Notes: generated from the letters alone by a model not told the origin. A stretch of 46,080 nt of DNA from UBA11524 sp964464815 (GCA_964464815.1 CAYXHF010000016.1:1-46080); one strand, 5' to 3'; shown: positions 32,961 through 42,373, counted from the stretch's first letter. Translations and numbers: made by a program.

Positions 32961-35900
32961 ATCCTGAACTCCACAAAGTAATGATTATCGGTTCTGGCCC
33001 CATTGTCATCGGTCAGGCCGCTGAATTCGACTATGCCGGCTCTCAGGCCTGCCGCGCCCTGAAGGCTGCGGGTCTGGAGGTCGTGCTGGTCAACCCGAAC
33101 CCTGCGACCATCATGACTGACCATGCGTCGGCTGACCATATCTACATTGAGCCTCTGACGCTGGAAACCCTGCGCCGCATCATCCTGAAGGAAAAGCCTG
33201 ACTCCCTGCTGTCCACGCTGGGCGGCCAGAGTGGTCTGACGCTCTCCATGCAGCTGGCCAAGGAAGGCTTCCTGGAGCAGCATGGCGTGAAGCTGCTGGG
33301 TGCAAAGTGCGAAACGATTGAGAAGGCTGAGGACCGCCAGCAGTTCAAGGACACGATGATGTCCATCCACCAGCCTGTGATTCCCTCCGAGGTCGTGGAG
33401 ACGGTGGAGGATGCGCTTGCCTTTGCGGACAAGATTGGCTACCCGGTGATTGTGCGTCCGGCGTACACGATGGGTGGCTCGGGCGGCGGCATCTGCGCGA
33501 ATGCGGAGGAATTGAAGGAGATTGGCGAAAACGGCCTGCGCCTGTCGCCCATCACGCAGATTCTGGTCGAGAAGTGCATCTCCGGCTGGAAGGAAATCGA
33601 ATTCGAGGTTATGCGCGACAAGCTGGGCAACGCGATTGCTGTCTGCTCGATGGAAAACATCGACCCTGTTGGCGTGCATACGGGTGACTCCATTGTCGTG
33701 GCGCCGGCACTGACGCTGGCTGACCGCGAGTATCAGATGCTGCGCCGTGCCGCGCTGGACATCATTACCGCGCTGGAGGTGGAGGGCGGCTGCAACTGCC
33801 AGTTCGCGCTCAATCCCGATTCCTTTGAATACGCGGTTATCGAGGTCAACCCGCGCGTCAGCCGCTCTTCTGCCCTGGCGTCCAAGGCGACCGGCTATCC
33901 GATTGCCAAGTGTGCGACGCAGATTGCTATCGGCTACACGCTGGATGAAATGAAGAACGCCGTGACTGGCAAGACCTGCGCGGCCTTTGAACCGGCGATT
34001 GACTACATCGTGGCGAAGGTGCCGAAGTGGCCGTTTGACAAGTTCGTCTATGGCAAGCGTACCCTGGGCACGCAGATGAAGGCCACGGGCGAGGTCATGT
34101 CCATTGGCGTCAATGTTGAGCAGGCCCTGATGAAGGCTGTCCGTGGTGCGGAAATCGGCTGCGATACGCTGCGCATGAAGTCCATGGCAGATTTGTCGGT
34201 GGACGAGTTGCTGGACCTGATTGGCAAGTGTACCGACCAGCGCATGTTCGCCATGTATGAGGCGATTGCGCGTGGCGTGTCGCTGGAAACGCTGCACGAA
34301 ATCACGAAGATTGACTACTTCTTCCTGAACAAGTACCTGAACCTGTACAATATGGAATGCCGCCTGAAGGAAGGCAATATTGACGAGGAAACGTACCTGC
34401 GCGCCAAGAAGATGGGCTATCCGGACAAGGCGATTGAACGTCTCTCCGGCGAAAAGCTGAACATGCACCGCAACCCGGTCTACAAGATGGTTGATACCTG
34501 CGCGGCCGAGTTTGAGGCAGAGACGCCCTACTTCTATGCCACCTACGATGACGAAAACGAAGCCAAGGAGTTCCTCGAAGCGCGTCCGAAGAAGCCGTGC
34601 ATCGTCGTGCTTGGCTCCGGCCCGATTCGTATTGGTCAGGGCATTGAGTTTGACTATGCCTCCGTCCACTGCGTGAGCATGCTCAAGCAGGCCGGATACG
34701 AGGTTGTCATGATTAACAACAACCCGGAGACGGTTTCCACGGACTTTGACACGGCCGACCGCCTGTACTTTGAGCCGCTGACGGCAGAAGACGTGCTGGG
34801 CGTGATTGCCACGGAGAAGCCGGTTGGTGTTGTGGCTGCCTTCGGTGGCCAGACCGCCATTAAGCTGACCCATGCGCTGGAAGAGGCGGGCATTCGCATC
34901 ATGGGTACGTCTGCGGACATGATTGACGCCGCCGAAGACCGTGAGCGCTTTGACGCCGCGATGGAAAAGTACGGCATCAAGCGTGCACTGGGCCGCACGG
35001 TCATGACCAGCGAGGAGGCTGTCAAGGCTGCCAATGAGCTGGGCTATCCTGTGCTGGTGCGTCCGTCCTACGTGCTGGGCGGCCAGAACATGATTATCGC
35101 CTATCAGGACAGCGACATTATCGAGTACATGCAGATCATTCTGGCGCAGGGCATTGAGAACCCGGTGCTGATTGACCAGTACCTGATGGGTGTCGAGGCC
35201 GAAGCGGATGCCATCTGCGACGGCACGGATGTGCTGATTCCGGGCATCATGGAGCACGTGGAGCGCTCCGGTATTCACTCCGGCGACTCCATTGCCGTCT
35301 ATCCGGCATGGAATCTGACCGGTGCCATGACGCAGCGCCTGATTGAGGTTACGCGCCAGATTGCACTGGAATTGGGCACGATTGGCCTGATTAACATCCA
35401 GTACATCGTCTATCACAACGAAGTGTATGTCATTGAGGCGAACCCGCGTGCCAGCCGTACCGTGCCGTATATCAGCAAGGTGACGGGTGTGCCGATGGTT
35501 GACCTGGCCGTTCGCGCTATGCTGGGCGAAAAGATTCGCGACATGGGCTATGGCACGGGTCTGTATCGCCAGAGCCCGTACTATGCGGTCAAGGTGCCGT
35601 GCTTCTCCTTTGAAAAGCTGGCCGACGTTGACACGCATCTGGGCCCGGAGATGAAGTCCACGGGTGAGGTGCTGGGTATCGGCACGAACCTGCAGGAGGC
35701 TATCTACAAGGGCCTGGTGGCTGCGGGCTACAAGATGCGCCATCAGGGCGGCATTCTGGTTTCTGTCCGCGATAAGGATAAGGCGGAAGCGGTTGACTGC
35801 GCGCGTAAGTTTGCGCAGCTGGGCTTCAACATCTTCGCTACGCCCGGTACGGCGCGCGCCATGCAGGAGCATGGTCTCTACGCCGCCGTCGTGAAGAAGG

Positions 35901-36976
35901 AAGCGCAGGAAAAGATGCTGGAAATGGGCAAGGTGCAGTATGTCATCTCCACGTCCAACAAGGGCCGTCTGCCGCAGCTGGAATCCGTCCGCATGCGCCG
36001 CAAGGCCGTGGAACGCGGCATCCCGCTCTTCACCAGCCTGGACACGGCAAACGCGCTGGCCAATGCCTTGACGAGCCGCTACACGCTGGGCAATGTGGAG
36101 CTGGTGGATATCAACAACATGCGCACCAAGCACAAGAAGCTCTCCTTCACCAAGATGCGTGGTACGGGCAATGATTACCTGTACTTTGACTGCTTCGATC
36201 AGGTGGTGGAAAGCCCTGAATCTCTGGCGGTGCGTCTGTCCAATCGCCGCACGAGCGTTGGCTCTGACGGTATCGTGCTGATTATGCCCTCCGACATTGC
36301 GGATGCGAAGATGCGCATGTTCAATGCCGACGGCACGGAAGGCATGGTGGCGGCTAATGCACTGCGCTGCGTGTGCAAGTATCTGTATGAGAACGGCCAC
36401 GTCTGCAAGGACGAAATGACCGTGGAAACCGGCAGCGGCGTGAAGACGGCCAAGCTCTTCATCCGCGAGAACGAGGTCTTCTCCGTGCTGGTGGATATGG
36501 ACTGCCCGGCATTTGCGCCGAGTCAGATTCCGGTCAACCTCGACGGCGACCGCGTGATGATGCGTCCGGTCTTCCTGGCTGGCGAAAAGCGCGAAATCAG
36601 CTGCGTCAGCATGGGCAACCCGCATGTGGTCATCTTCGTGCCGGACGTGAATGCGATTTCGCTGGCGCAGATTGGCGCCCAGATTGAGCAGGATCCGCTC
36701 TTCCCGGAGCGCGTGAATGTCTCCTTTGCACAGATTGTGGATCGCAACGACATCGTGATGCGCGTGTGGGAACGCGGCATTGGCGAGACGGCTGCCTGCG
36801 GCACGGGTGCGTGCGCGGTGGCGGTCGCGGCGGTGGAGAACGGCTTCTGCACCCGCGGTGCGGACATTGATGTGCGCCTGCCCGGCGGTACGCTGGTTGT
36901 GCGCTATCAGGAGGATGGCCACGTCTGGCTGACGGGCGATGCCATGACCGACTTCACGGGTACGATTGAAATTTAA
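32951..36976 (+). CDS. carB: Carbamoyl-phosphate synthase large subunit fused to a DapF-like epimerase domain
   Basis: Residues 1 to about 1060 are a complete CarB: two ATP-grasp halves (IIGSGPIVIGQAAEFDYAGS near 12-31; VVLGSGPIRIGQGIEFDYAS near 551-570), the oligomerisation region and the C-terminal MGS-like allosteric domain. It makes carbamoyl phosphate from bicarbonate, two ATP and ammonia delivered by CarA. From about 1062 the same frame continues into a diaminopimelate epimerase fold of 280 residues: FTKMRGTGNDYLYFD, NRRTSVGSDG, MRMFNADGTEG, VSMGNPHVVIF, ERGIGETAACGTGACA, LPGGTLVV. The second catalytic Cys is C1283. The first is replaced: family CGN becomes AAN, with A1134 at the Cys position. 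The fusion is in frame, with no internal stop and no start site apparent at the junction. Epimerase activity is therefore doubtful. Confidence 0.95.
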   Translation: MPLNPELHKVMIIGSGPIVIGQAAEFDYAGSQACRALKAAGLEVVLVNPNPATIMTDHASADHIYIEPLTLETLRRIILKEKPDSLLSTLGGQSGLTLSMQLAKEGFLEQHGVKLLGAKCETIEKAEDRQQFKDTMMSIHQPVIPSEVVETVEDALAFADKIGYPVIVRPAYTMGGSGGGICANAEELKEIGENGLRLSPITQILVEKCISGWKEIEFEVMRDKLGNAIAVCSMENIDPVGVHTGDSIVVAPALTLADREYQMLRRAALDIITALEVEGGCNCQFALNPDSFEYAVIEVNPRVSRSSALASKATGYPIAKCATQIAIGYTLDEMKNAVTGKTCAAFEPAIDYIVAKVPKWPFDKFVYGKRTLGTQMKATGEVMSIGVNVEQALMKAVRGAEIGCDTLRMKSMADLSVDELLDLIGKCTDQRMFAMYEAIARGVSLETLHEITKIDYFFLNKYLNLYNMECRLKEGNIDEETYLRAKKMGYPDKAIERLSGEKLNMHRNPVYKMVDTCAAEFEAETPYFYATYDDENEAKEFLEARPKKPCIVVLGSGPIRIGQGIEFDYASVHCVSMLKQAGYEVVMINNNPETVSTDFDTADRLYFEPLTAEDVLGVIATEKPVGVVAAFGGQTAIKLTHALEEAGIRIMGTSADMIDAAEDRERFDAAMEKYGIKRALGRTVMTSEEAVKAANELGYPVLVRPSYVLGGQNMIIAYQDSDIIEYMQIILAQGIENPVLIDQYLMGVEAEADAICDGTDVLIPGIMEHVERSGIHSGDSIAVYPAWNLTGAMTQRLIEVTRQIALELGTIGLINIQYIVYHNEVYVIEANPRASRTVPYISKVTGVPMVDLAVRAMLGEKIRDMGYGTGLYRQSPYYAVKVPCFSFEKLADVDTHLGPEMKSTGEVLGIGTNLQEAIYKGLVAAGYKMRHQGGILVSVRDKDKAEAVDCARKFAQLGFNIFATPGTARAMQEHGLYAAVVKKEAQEKMLEMGKVQYVISTSNKGRLPQLESVRMRRKAVERGIPLFTSLDTANALANALTSRYTLGNVELVDINNMRTKHKKLSFTKMRGTGNDYLYFDCFDQVVESPESLAVRLSNRRTSVGSDGIVLIMPSDIADAKMRMFNADGTEGMVAANALRCVCKYLYENGHVCKDEMTVETGSGVKTAKLFIRENEVFSVLVDMDCPAFAPSQIPVNLDGDRVMMRPVFLAGEKREISCVSMGNPHVVIFVPDVNAISLAQIGAQIEQDPLFPERVNVSFAQIVDRNDIVMRVWERGIGETAACGTGACAVAVAAVENGFCTRGADIDVRLPGGTLVVRYQEDGHVWLTGDAMTDFTGTIEI

Positions 36977-37037
36977 GGTATCTCTGAATCCTTCGGTAGC
37001 GCGCTAGCGTATCACCTCATTGATTCAGAGCTTCCTT
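36975..37037. repeat. Small inverted-repeat element after carB-dapF
   Basis: AAGGTATCTCTGAATC and GATTCAGAGCTTCCTT are inverted repeats matching at 14 of 16 positions. They enclose a TAGCGCGCTA palindrome and begin at the carB stop codon. No T-run follows, so a REP- or MITE-like element or an mRNA-end structure is more likely than a terminator. Confidence 0.6.
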
Positions 37038-37048
37038 AACCATTACAC

Positions 37049-37094
37049 AGCGCCTCTGTCCATGCCGCAAAAGCATGTGGCAGAGGCGCTTTTT
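37049..37094 (+). terminator. Terminator of the argF-carAB operon
   Basis: AGCGCCTCTG pairs with CAGAGGCGCT, with an inner CATGC/GCATG stem, followed by TTTTT. Confidence 0.85.
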
Positions 37095-37116
37095 GCGAAA
37101 AGAGGGGAATGATTCG

Positions 37117-37758
37117 ATGAAGAACGTTCTTTGCATGGGCGACAGCAACACCTGGGGCTTTACGCCCGGTACGTACAAGCGCTATGACGAGCATACGCGC
37201 TGGACAGGCGTGTTGCAGGATGAATTGGGCGCAGGCTGGCGCATCCACGAGAACGGCCAGAGCGGCCGCACGACGGTGTTTGAATCGCCCACGCGGCAAT
37301 TCATGACCGGCATTGGTGCCCTGCCGTATGCGCTGGACACCCTGCGTCCGCTGGATGCGGTGGTCATCATGCTGGGCACGAATGACCTGCATGACCACTC
37401 CGTGGCGGAAAGTGTTGATGGATTGGGGCATATCATCCGCACCATCCAGACCTTCGACAAGCTCTATCCGGGCACCGAACCCGTCTTCCGGGACGGCAAG
37501 GAGCATATTCTGGTGCTGACGCCCATCACCATTGGTGAACATGTCTGGGAAGGCGATTCCCTGCACGAAAAGATTCAGGAATCGCATGACTTCCCCAAGC
37601 ACATCAAGGGCCTGTGCGAATGGCTGCAAGTGGACTGGCTGGACATTCAGTCCATTGCCAAGCCGTCGGACATTGACGGTCTTCACATGCTGCCTGAGGA
37701 CCATCGCAATATTGCGCTGGCCGTGAAGGACAAGCTGATAGAAATGCTGGGTGAATGA
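37117..37758 (+). CDS. SGNH/GDSL hydrolase (cytoplasmic)
   Basis: The 213-residue protein has the SGNH blocks: MGDSNTWG (7-14, catalytic Ser10), the Gly of ENGQSGRT, GTNDLHDH with the block III Asn, and DGLHMLPEDH with the catalytic Asp and His near the C-terminus. It resembles arylesterase-like GDSL enzymes that cleave acetyl or aryl esters. No signal peptide is present, so it acts in the cytoplasm. The ATG at 37117 has AGAGGGG about nine bases upstream; an in-frame ATG at 37075 sits in the terminator of the previous operon. Single gene between two terminators. Substrate unknown. Confidence 0.88.
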   Translation: MKNVLCMGDSNTWGFTPGTYKRYDEHTRWTGVLQDELGAGWRIHENGQSGRTTVFESPTRQFMTGIGALPYALDTLRPLDAVVIMLGTNDLHDHSVAESVDGLGHIIRTIQTFDKLYPGTEPVFRDGKEHILVLTPITIGEHVWEGDSLHEKIQESHDFPKHIKGLCEWLQVDWLDIQSIAKPSDIDGLHMLPEDHRNIALAVKDKLIEMLGE

Positions 37759-37769
37759 TACAAGCATAC

Positions 37770-37810
37770 AAAAAGCCCGTTGCAGACGTGTGAATCTGCA
37801 ACGGGCTTTT
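37770..37810. terminator. Bidirectional terminator
   Basis: AAAAGCCCGTTGCAGA pairs perfectly with TCTGCAACGGGCTTTT, serving the SGNH gene and the converging pot operon. Confidence 0.9.
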
Positions 37811-37815
37811 GTGTA

Positions 37816-38859
37816 TTACTTGGTGTTCTTGATTTCCATCCACATGGATTCATAGACCTTGCGGAAGGTATCGTCGATGTCGTGGAAGAATTCGCAGCGC
37901 GCCTGCACATCCTCGGAGGGATTGAGCACGTGGTTGCTCTCGTATTCTTCGCCCATCAGCTCGATGGCGCCCATGTTCGGGCTGGAATACCAGACGTATT
38001 CGCAGTTCATCTGCGCCACGTCGGGACGGCAGAGGAAGTTGATGAACTTCTCGGCGTTTTCCTTATTGCGGGCCGTCTTGAGGATGACCGCGCCGTCCAC
38101 CCAGATGTTCGAGCCTTCCTGCGGCACGAAGTAGTCCAGATGGTCGTTCAGGTCGATGGCATACTGTGCATCGCCGGACCACATCAGCGCCAGCGCGGCT
38201 TCACCGGCGACCATCTTGTCCTTCGTTTCGTCCACCTGATACGCCTTCACGACGCCGGACTGCTTCTGCTCAATCAGCTTGCTCTTGGCGGTCATCAGCT
38301 CCGGAATCTCACGGCTGTTCATGCTGTAGCCCAGATACTTCAGCGCCACGCCCATGCTGTCACGGTAGGAGTCCAGCATGAACACGTTCTTCTGATACTG
38401 CTCATCCCAGAGGATGTGCCAGGACTGCTCGGGTTCGGGAATCATGTCCTTGTTGTAGAGGATGCCGACCGTGCCCCAGAGGTAGGGAACAGAGTACTTG
38501 TTCTCCGGGTCATAATCGGGATTGCGCAGGGAAGGCAGAATCTGCTCAAAGTTCGGCACGTTGTCGAAATTGATTTCCGCCACCAAATCCTTGGCAATCA
38601 TGCGCTCGATGATGTAGTCGGACGGGAAGCAGACGTCGAATGCGCCAGGATTGGCCTCGACCTGCACAATCATGTCCTCATTGGTGGTGAAGCACATGTA
38701 GTTGACCTTGATGCCGGTCTCCTGGGTGAAGAGCGTCAGCACCTCGGGCGCGATGTAATCCTCCCAATTGTAGACGTTGATGACCTCCTCCGCCATGGCG
38801 GCAGGCAGGCAGGCAAGCGTCAGGCACAGGAGCATCAGCAGGGAAAGCAGCTTTTTCAT
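37816..38859 (-). CDS. potD: Spermidine/putrescine ABC transporter, substrate-binding protein
   Basis: PotD captures polyamines outside the membrane and hands them to PotBC. The 347 residues start with a signal peptide (1-24, cut AMA-EE; Cys16 and Cys21 do not form a clear lipobox). The bacterial solute-binding fold follows: EVINVYNWEDYIAPEVL, FDVCFPSDYIIERM, YSVPYLWGTVGILYNK, and the polyamine-site aromatic and acidic residues around MWSGDAQYAIDL. The ATG at 38859 has AAGGAGG about ten bases upstream; an earlier in-frame ATG 12 codons upstream overlaps the end of potC. Last gene of the pot operon, 32 bases after potC. Confidence 0.94.
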   Translation of the reverse strand: MKKLLSLLMLLCLTLACLPAAMAEEVINVYNWEDYIAPEVLTLFTQETGIKVNYMCFTTNEDMIVQVEANPGAFDVCFPSDYIIERMIAKDLVAEINFDNVPNFEQILPSLRNPDYDPENKYSVPYLWGTVGILYNKDMIPEPEQSWHILWDEQYQKNVFMLDSYRDSMGVALKYLGYSMNSREIPELMTAKSKLIEQKQSGVVKAYQVDETKDKMVAGEAALALMWSGDAQYAIDLNDHLDYFVPQEGSNIWVDGAVILKTARNKENAEKFINFLCRPDVAQMNCEYVWYSSPNMGAIELMGEEYESNHVLNPSEDVQARCEFFHDIDDTFRKVYESMWMEIKNTK

Positions 38860-38891
38860 CAGAGATGTTCCTCCTTCAAGAGCATGGTGCG

Positions 38892-39662
38892 TCAATCATT
38901 ATTGGATGCGGTGCGGCGGTTGACAATCAGCAGCAGCACCAGCAACGCGACAAACATCAGCGCCGACAGGGCATTCAGCGTCGGCTCAATGCCGCGACGG
39001 GCGGCGGAGTAAATCAGGGTCGAGAGGTTCTGCACCAAGGGCGACGTGGTGAAGTAGCTGATGGTGAAGTCATCCAGCGACAGCGTGAAGGCCAGCATTG
39101 CGCCGGTGATGATGCCGGGCATGCATTCGGGGATGATCACGTGAATCAGCGCGTACATTGGCGTCGCGCCCAAATCCAGCGCCGCCTCGTAGGTGTGGCG
39201 GTTCATCTGCTTCAGCTTGGGCAGAACGGACAATATGACGTATGGCACGTCGAAGGTGATATGCGCCAGCAGCATCGTGAAGTAGCCACGCTCCACCTTC
39301 GTGAAGAGGAACAGCAGCATCAGGCTGATACCGGTGACGATATCCGGCATGGTGTTGGGCAGGTTCGTCAGCGTCATCATGAACGCCTGCGGGCGCTTCT
39401 TCATGGCGTGGATGCCAATGGCCGCCAGCGTACCCAGAATGGTGGAGACGACCATGGCAAGCAGTGCGATGGTGACGGTGACGGTCAGGGCGTTCATGAT
39501 ACGGGAATCGGAGAACAGCTCCACATACCAGCGCAGGGAGAAGCCTTCCCACTTGGCGCGGCTCTTGCCCGCGTTGAAGCTCTGCACAATCAGCACGACA
39601 ATCGGCACATACAGGAACAGCAGAATCAAGCCCAGATAGGCACGTTTGAAGAACTTTTTCAT
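38892..39662 (-). CDS. potC: Spermidine/putrescine ABC transporter permease PotC
   Basis: PotC forms the membrane channel with PotB. The 256 residues contain six membrane segments beginning AYLGLILLFLYVPIVVLIVQSF and the permease EAA-type loop YEAALDLGATPMYALIHVIIPECMPGI (about residues 159-185), which docks on PotA. It overlaps potB by four bases (39659-39662), so translation is coupled. The N-terminus KKFFKRA is a normal cytoplasmic start. Confidence 0.95.
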   Translation of the reverse strand: MKKFFKRAYLGLILLFLYVPIVVLIVQSFNAGKSRAKWEGFSLRWYVELFSDSRIMNALTVTVTIALLAMVVSTILGTLAAIGIHAMKKRPQAFMMTLTNLPNTMPDIVTGISLMLLFLFTKVERGYFTMLLAHITFDVPYVILSVLPKLKQMNRHTYEAALDLGATPMYALIHVIIPECMPGIITGAMLAFTLSLDDFTISYFTTSPLVQNLSTLIYSAARRGIEPTLNALSALMFVALLVLLLIVNRRTASNND

Positions 39663-40660
39663 GCGATGCCGCCTCCTTCACCATTGGGGTCGGCCTTGCG
39701 CAGGATGGACAGGGAAATCAGAATCAGCAGCATCATAATCAGCGACAGCGCCGAGCCGACGTTCCAGTTGCCTTCGGTCAGGAACTTTGCTTCAATCAGG
39801 TCGCCGAACATCATCGTGTTGCCGCCACCCAGCACGCGCGGAATGAAGAAAGTGGTGACGGAAGGCATGAAGACCATCGTGATGCCACTGACAATGCCCG
39901 GAACGGACAGGGGCAGCGTCACCTTGCACAGCGTCTGGAAGTTGTTGCAGCCAAGGTCGGCCGCCGCCTCGCTCAGGCGGTAATCCATCTTGCTCAGCAG
40001 CGTGTAAATCGGGAAGACCATGAACGGCAGGAAGTTATACACCATGCCCAGCAGCACCGCGCCGGAGTTATACATCAGCTGCACGCCGTTAAACCCAAGC
40101 GAACGCAGGAAGTTGTTAATCAGGCCGTTGTCCTCCAGCAGGCTCATCCAGGCGATGGTGCGCAGCAGGAAGTTCATCCACATGGGGATGATGAACAGCA
40201 CCACCAGCGTCGGGCCGAGCTTCATCTCGCGATCGGCCATAATCAGCGCCGCCGGATAGCCCAGCAGCAGGCAAATGACCGTACACTGGAAGGCCATCCA
40301 CAGTGAGTAGAGCAGGGTATCGACATTGACCGTGCCGCGGGAAATGTAAGCCTGTCCGGCATCGCCCATGGCGTCCAGGATAATCTTGTTTGACTCGTAG
40401 TTGGAGTCCCAGAAGTTCCGGAAGTTATCCAGGGTGAAGGCACCCGATGCGTCTGTGAAGGCGTAATAGCCAATCAGAATAACGGGAACGACGGTGAAAA
40501 TCATCATCCACAGTGCGTAGGGAGAGGCAAAGAGCGAACGATGCATGCCACGATTGCGGCGCACGGTGATGGCCACCAGTGCCACAAAGACGCCCAAGCC
40601 GCACACCATCAGCGCGATGGCCCACCAAGGCAGAGAAAGGTTCGTCAGCATATCACTCAT
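39659..40660 (-). CDS. potB: Spermidine/putrescine ABC transporter permease PotB
   Basis: PotB is the second permease. The 333 residues hold the usual six segments, preceded by an additional N-terminal hydrophobic helix (WWAIALMVCGLGVFVALVAI) that makes it longer than the 275-285-residue E. coli protein. The EAA loop is SEAAADLGCNNFQTLCKVTLPLSVPGI. It overlaps potA by eight bases. GGAGG lies only three bases before the ATG at 40660, and a second ATG three codons later is at a normal distance, so the start could be MLTNLSLPW. The GNTMMFGDLIEAKFL loop is typical of the family. Confidence 0.93.
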   Translation of the reverse strand: MSDMLTNLSLPWWAIALMVCGLGVFVALVAITVRRNRGMHRSLFASPYALWMMIFTVVPVILIGYYAFTDASGAFTLDNFRNFWDSNYESNKIILDAMGDAGQAYISRGTVNVDTLLYSLWMAFQCTVICLLLGYPAALIMADREMKLGPTLVVLFIIPMWMNFLLRTIAWMSLLEDNGLINNFLRSLGFNGVQLMYNSGAVLLGMVYNFLPFMVFPIYTLLSKMDYRLSEAAADLGCNNFQTLCKVTLPLSVPGIVSGITMVFMPSVTTFFIPRVLGGGNTMMFGDLIEAKFLTEGNWNVGSALSLIMMLLILISLSILRKADPNGEGGGIA

Positions 40661-41726
40661 CGACCTCCGGTGCGGGCGCTTCCTCGAGGCGCTTCATGAT
40701 GTGAATGTTGAAGGGCACGATGTTCAGGCCCACACGGCTGCCCTGCGGCTGCATGGAGGTGGAATGCACCTTGAAGGTGTATTCGCCGGTGTCAATCATC
40801 ATCTCGTAATGCACGCCCTTGAACAGCACGCTCTTGATGACGCCGACCATCTGGCCCACATCCTCACCAACCAGCATGATGTCCTCGGGGCGAATGACGA
40901 CATCGACCGGCGCGTTATCGCCAAAGCCGAAGTCAACGCAGGGGAAGGTCGTGCCGGCGAATTCCACCAGTTCGTCGCGAATCATCGTGCCGCGCAGGAT
41001 GTTGCTCTCGCCGATGAAGTCCGCCACGAAGGCGTTGGCCGGCTCGTCGTAGATGGTTTTTGGGTCGCCAATCTGCTGAATCGTGCCGTCCTTCATGACC
41101 ACGATGGTGTCGGACATGGTCAGGGCTTCCTCCTGGTCATGGGTGACGAAGATGAAGGTGATGCCCAGACGCTGCTGCATGGCTTTAAGCTCCAGCTGCA
41201 TTTCCTTGCGCAGCTTGAGGTCCAGCGCGCCCAGCGGTTCGTCCAGCAGAAGCACCTCCGGCTCGTTGACCAGACTGCGGGCAATGGCTACACGCTGCTG
41301 CTGGCCGCCCGAAAGCGCGTCCACGTGGCGCTTTTCATAGCCCTTCAGGTTGACCAGCTCCAGCATCTGCGCGACTTTTTCCTCAATAATCTTTTTCGGC
41401 AGCTTTTTGAGCTTCAGGCCGAAGGCAATGTTGTCCTGCACATTCAGGTGCGGGAAGAGCGCGTACTTCTGGAAAACGGTGTTCACGCGGCGCTTATAGG
41501 GCGGCAGCGCGGAAACATCCTGACCGTCGAAAAGCACCTGACCCGCATCGGGCGTTTCAAAGCCGCCGATGATGCGCAGCGTGGTCGTCTTGCCGCAGCC
41601 GGACGGGCCAAGAAGGGTAATAAATTCCTTCTTACGGATGTAGAGGTTGATATTCTTGAGAACCTGCGTACCGTCATACTCCTTGGAGATGCCGACGAGG
41701 TCAATCAAATGCTCCTTTTCCACCAT
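40653..41726 (-). CDS. potA: Spermidine/putrescine ABC transporter, ATP-binding protein PotA
   Basis: PotA is the cytoplasmic ATPase that drives polyamine import. The 357 residues have Walker A GPSGCGKTT (about 40-48), Q-loop FQKYALFPHLNV, signature LSGGQQQRVAIARSL, Walker B VLLLDEPLGALD and the H-loop VTHDQEEAL, followed by a C-terminal TOBE-type regulatory domain (about 265-345). A GGAAGGAAG site lies 12 bases before the ATG. It follows the XRE-cupin gene by 51 bases and overlaps potB by eight, so the five genes are probably one operon. Confidence 0.96.
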   Translation of the reverse strand: MVEKEHLIDLVGISKEYDGTQVLKNINLYIRKKEFITLLGPSGCGKTTTLRIIGGFETPDAGQVLFDGQDVSALPPYKRRVNTVFQKYALFPHLNVQDNIAFGLKLKKLPKKIIEEKVAQMLELVNLKGYEKRHVDALSGGQQQRVAIARSLVNEPEVLLLDEPLGALDLKLRKEMQLELKAMQQRLGITFIFVTHDQEEALTMSDTIVVMKDGTIQQIGDPKTIYDEPANAFVADFIGESNILRGTMIRDELVEFAGTTFPCVDFGFGDNAPVDVVIRPEDIMLVGEDVGQMVGVIKSVLFKGVHYEMMIDTGEYTFKVHSTSMQPQGSRVGLNIVPFNIHIMKRLEEAPAPEVDE

Positions 41727-41777
41727 GGTGTATGGACACTTCCTTCCAACATATGATTGATGTGAGGGGCGGCCGCA

Positions 41778-42317
41778 TCAAAACGACGGCGGCGTGGAGA
41801 CCCAGAGGATTTTGGCGCGGTTTTTGCCCGCGTTCATGAGATAGTGCGTTTCATGCGGATGCAGGCAAAAGCTGCTTCCGGCGCGCACACGGGTTTTTGT
41901 TTCGCCATCGACCAGAAAAATGCTGCCCGAGAGGACATAGCCGAATTCCTCCCCTTGATGGGGTGGCAGCTCATAGGTGCTGCCGTCCTCGCCCAAATCC
42001 ACCAGAATCGGCTCCATGGTGTTTTTCTGGGCATCGGGCACCAGCCACGTGATGCTGCCGTGCATCTGTTCATCTTCCTTGACGAACATGTCCTGCGGGG
42101 TAAAGACCTTTTTCTCATCGTGATCTTCGCTGAAAAACTGGCTCAGGCTGGAGCCGAGGCATTCCAGCATATCGGTTAGCGTGGCAATCGACGGGGAAGC
42201 GAGATTGCGCTCGACCTGCGAAATGAAGCCCTTGCTCAATTCGCATCGGCCGGCCATGTCTTCCTGGGTCAGCCCGCGCCTGATACGGAGCAAGCGGAGC
42301 TTTTCACCAATATCCAT
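41778..42317 (-). CDS. XRE-family regulator with cupin domain, probable pot operon regulator
   Basis: The 179 residues join an N-terminal helix-turn-helix (about 7-60: LRLLRIRRGLTQEDMAGRCELSKGFISQVERN) to a C-terminal cupin sensor domain (about 105-175: PPHQGEEFGYVLSGSIFLVDG and LHPHETHYLMNA). This architecture matches PuuR-type regulators of polyamine genes. GGAAGGAG precedes the ATG. It is the first gene of the pot operon. The promoter region at 42374-42460 carries inverted TTTAGT/ACTAAA half-sites that it may bind, implying auto-control. The ligand (polyamine) is inferred from context. Confidence 0.9.
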   Translation of the reverse strand: MDIGEKLRLLRIRRGLTQEDMAGRCELSKGFISQVERNLASPSIATLTDMLECLGSSLSQFFSEDHDEKKVFTPQDMFVKEDEQMHGSITWLVPDAQKNTMEPILVDLGEDGSTYELPPHQGEEFGYVLSGSIFLVDGETKTRVRAGSSFCLHPHETHYLMNAGKNRAKILWVSTPPSF

Positions 42318-42373
42318 GTTTTGTGACTCCTTCCTACGCTTTCAGGAGCTATGCGACCGAAAGTTCAGAAATA

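Noticed and set aside
32837..36922. A 1,361-codon open frame on the minus strand opposite carB
   Set aside because: It is a shadow of the strongly biased codon use of carB-dapF. It has no family resemblance and is His/Arg-rich, as such shadows are.
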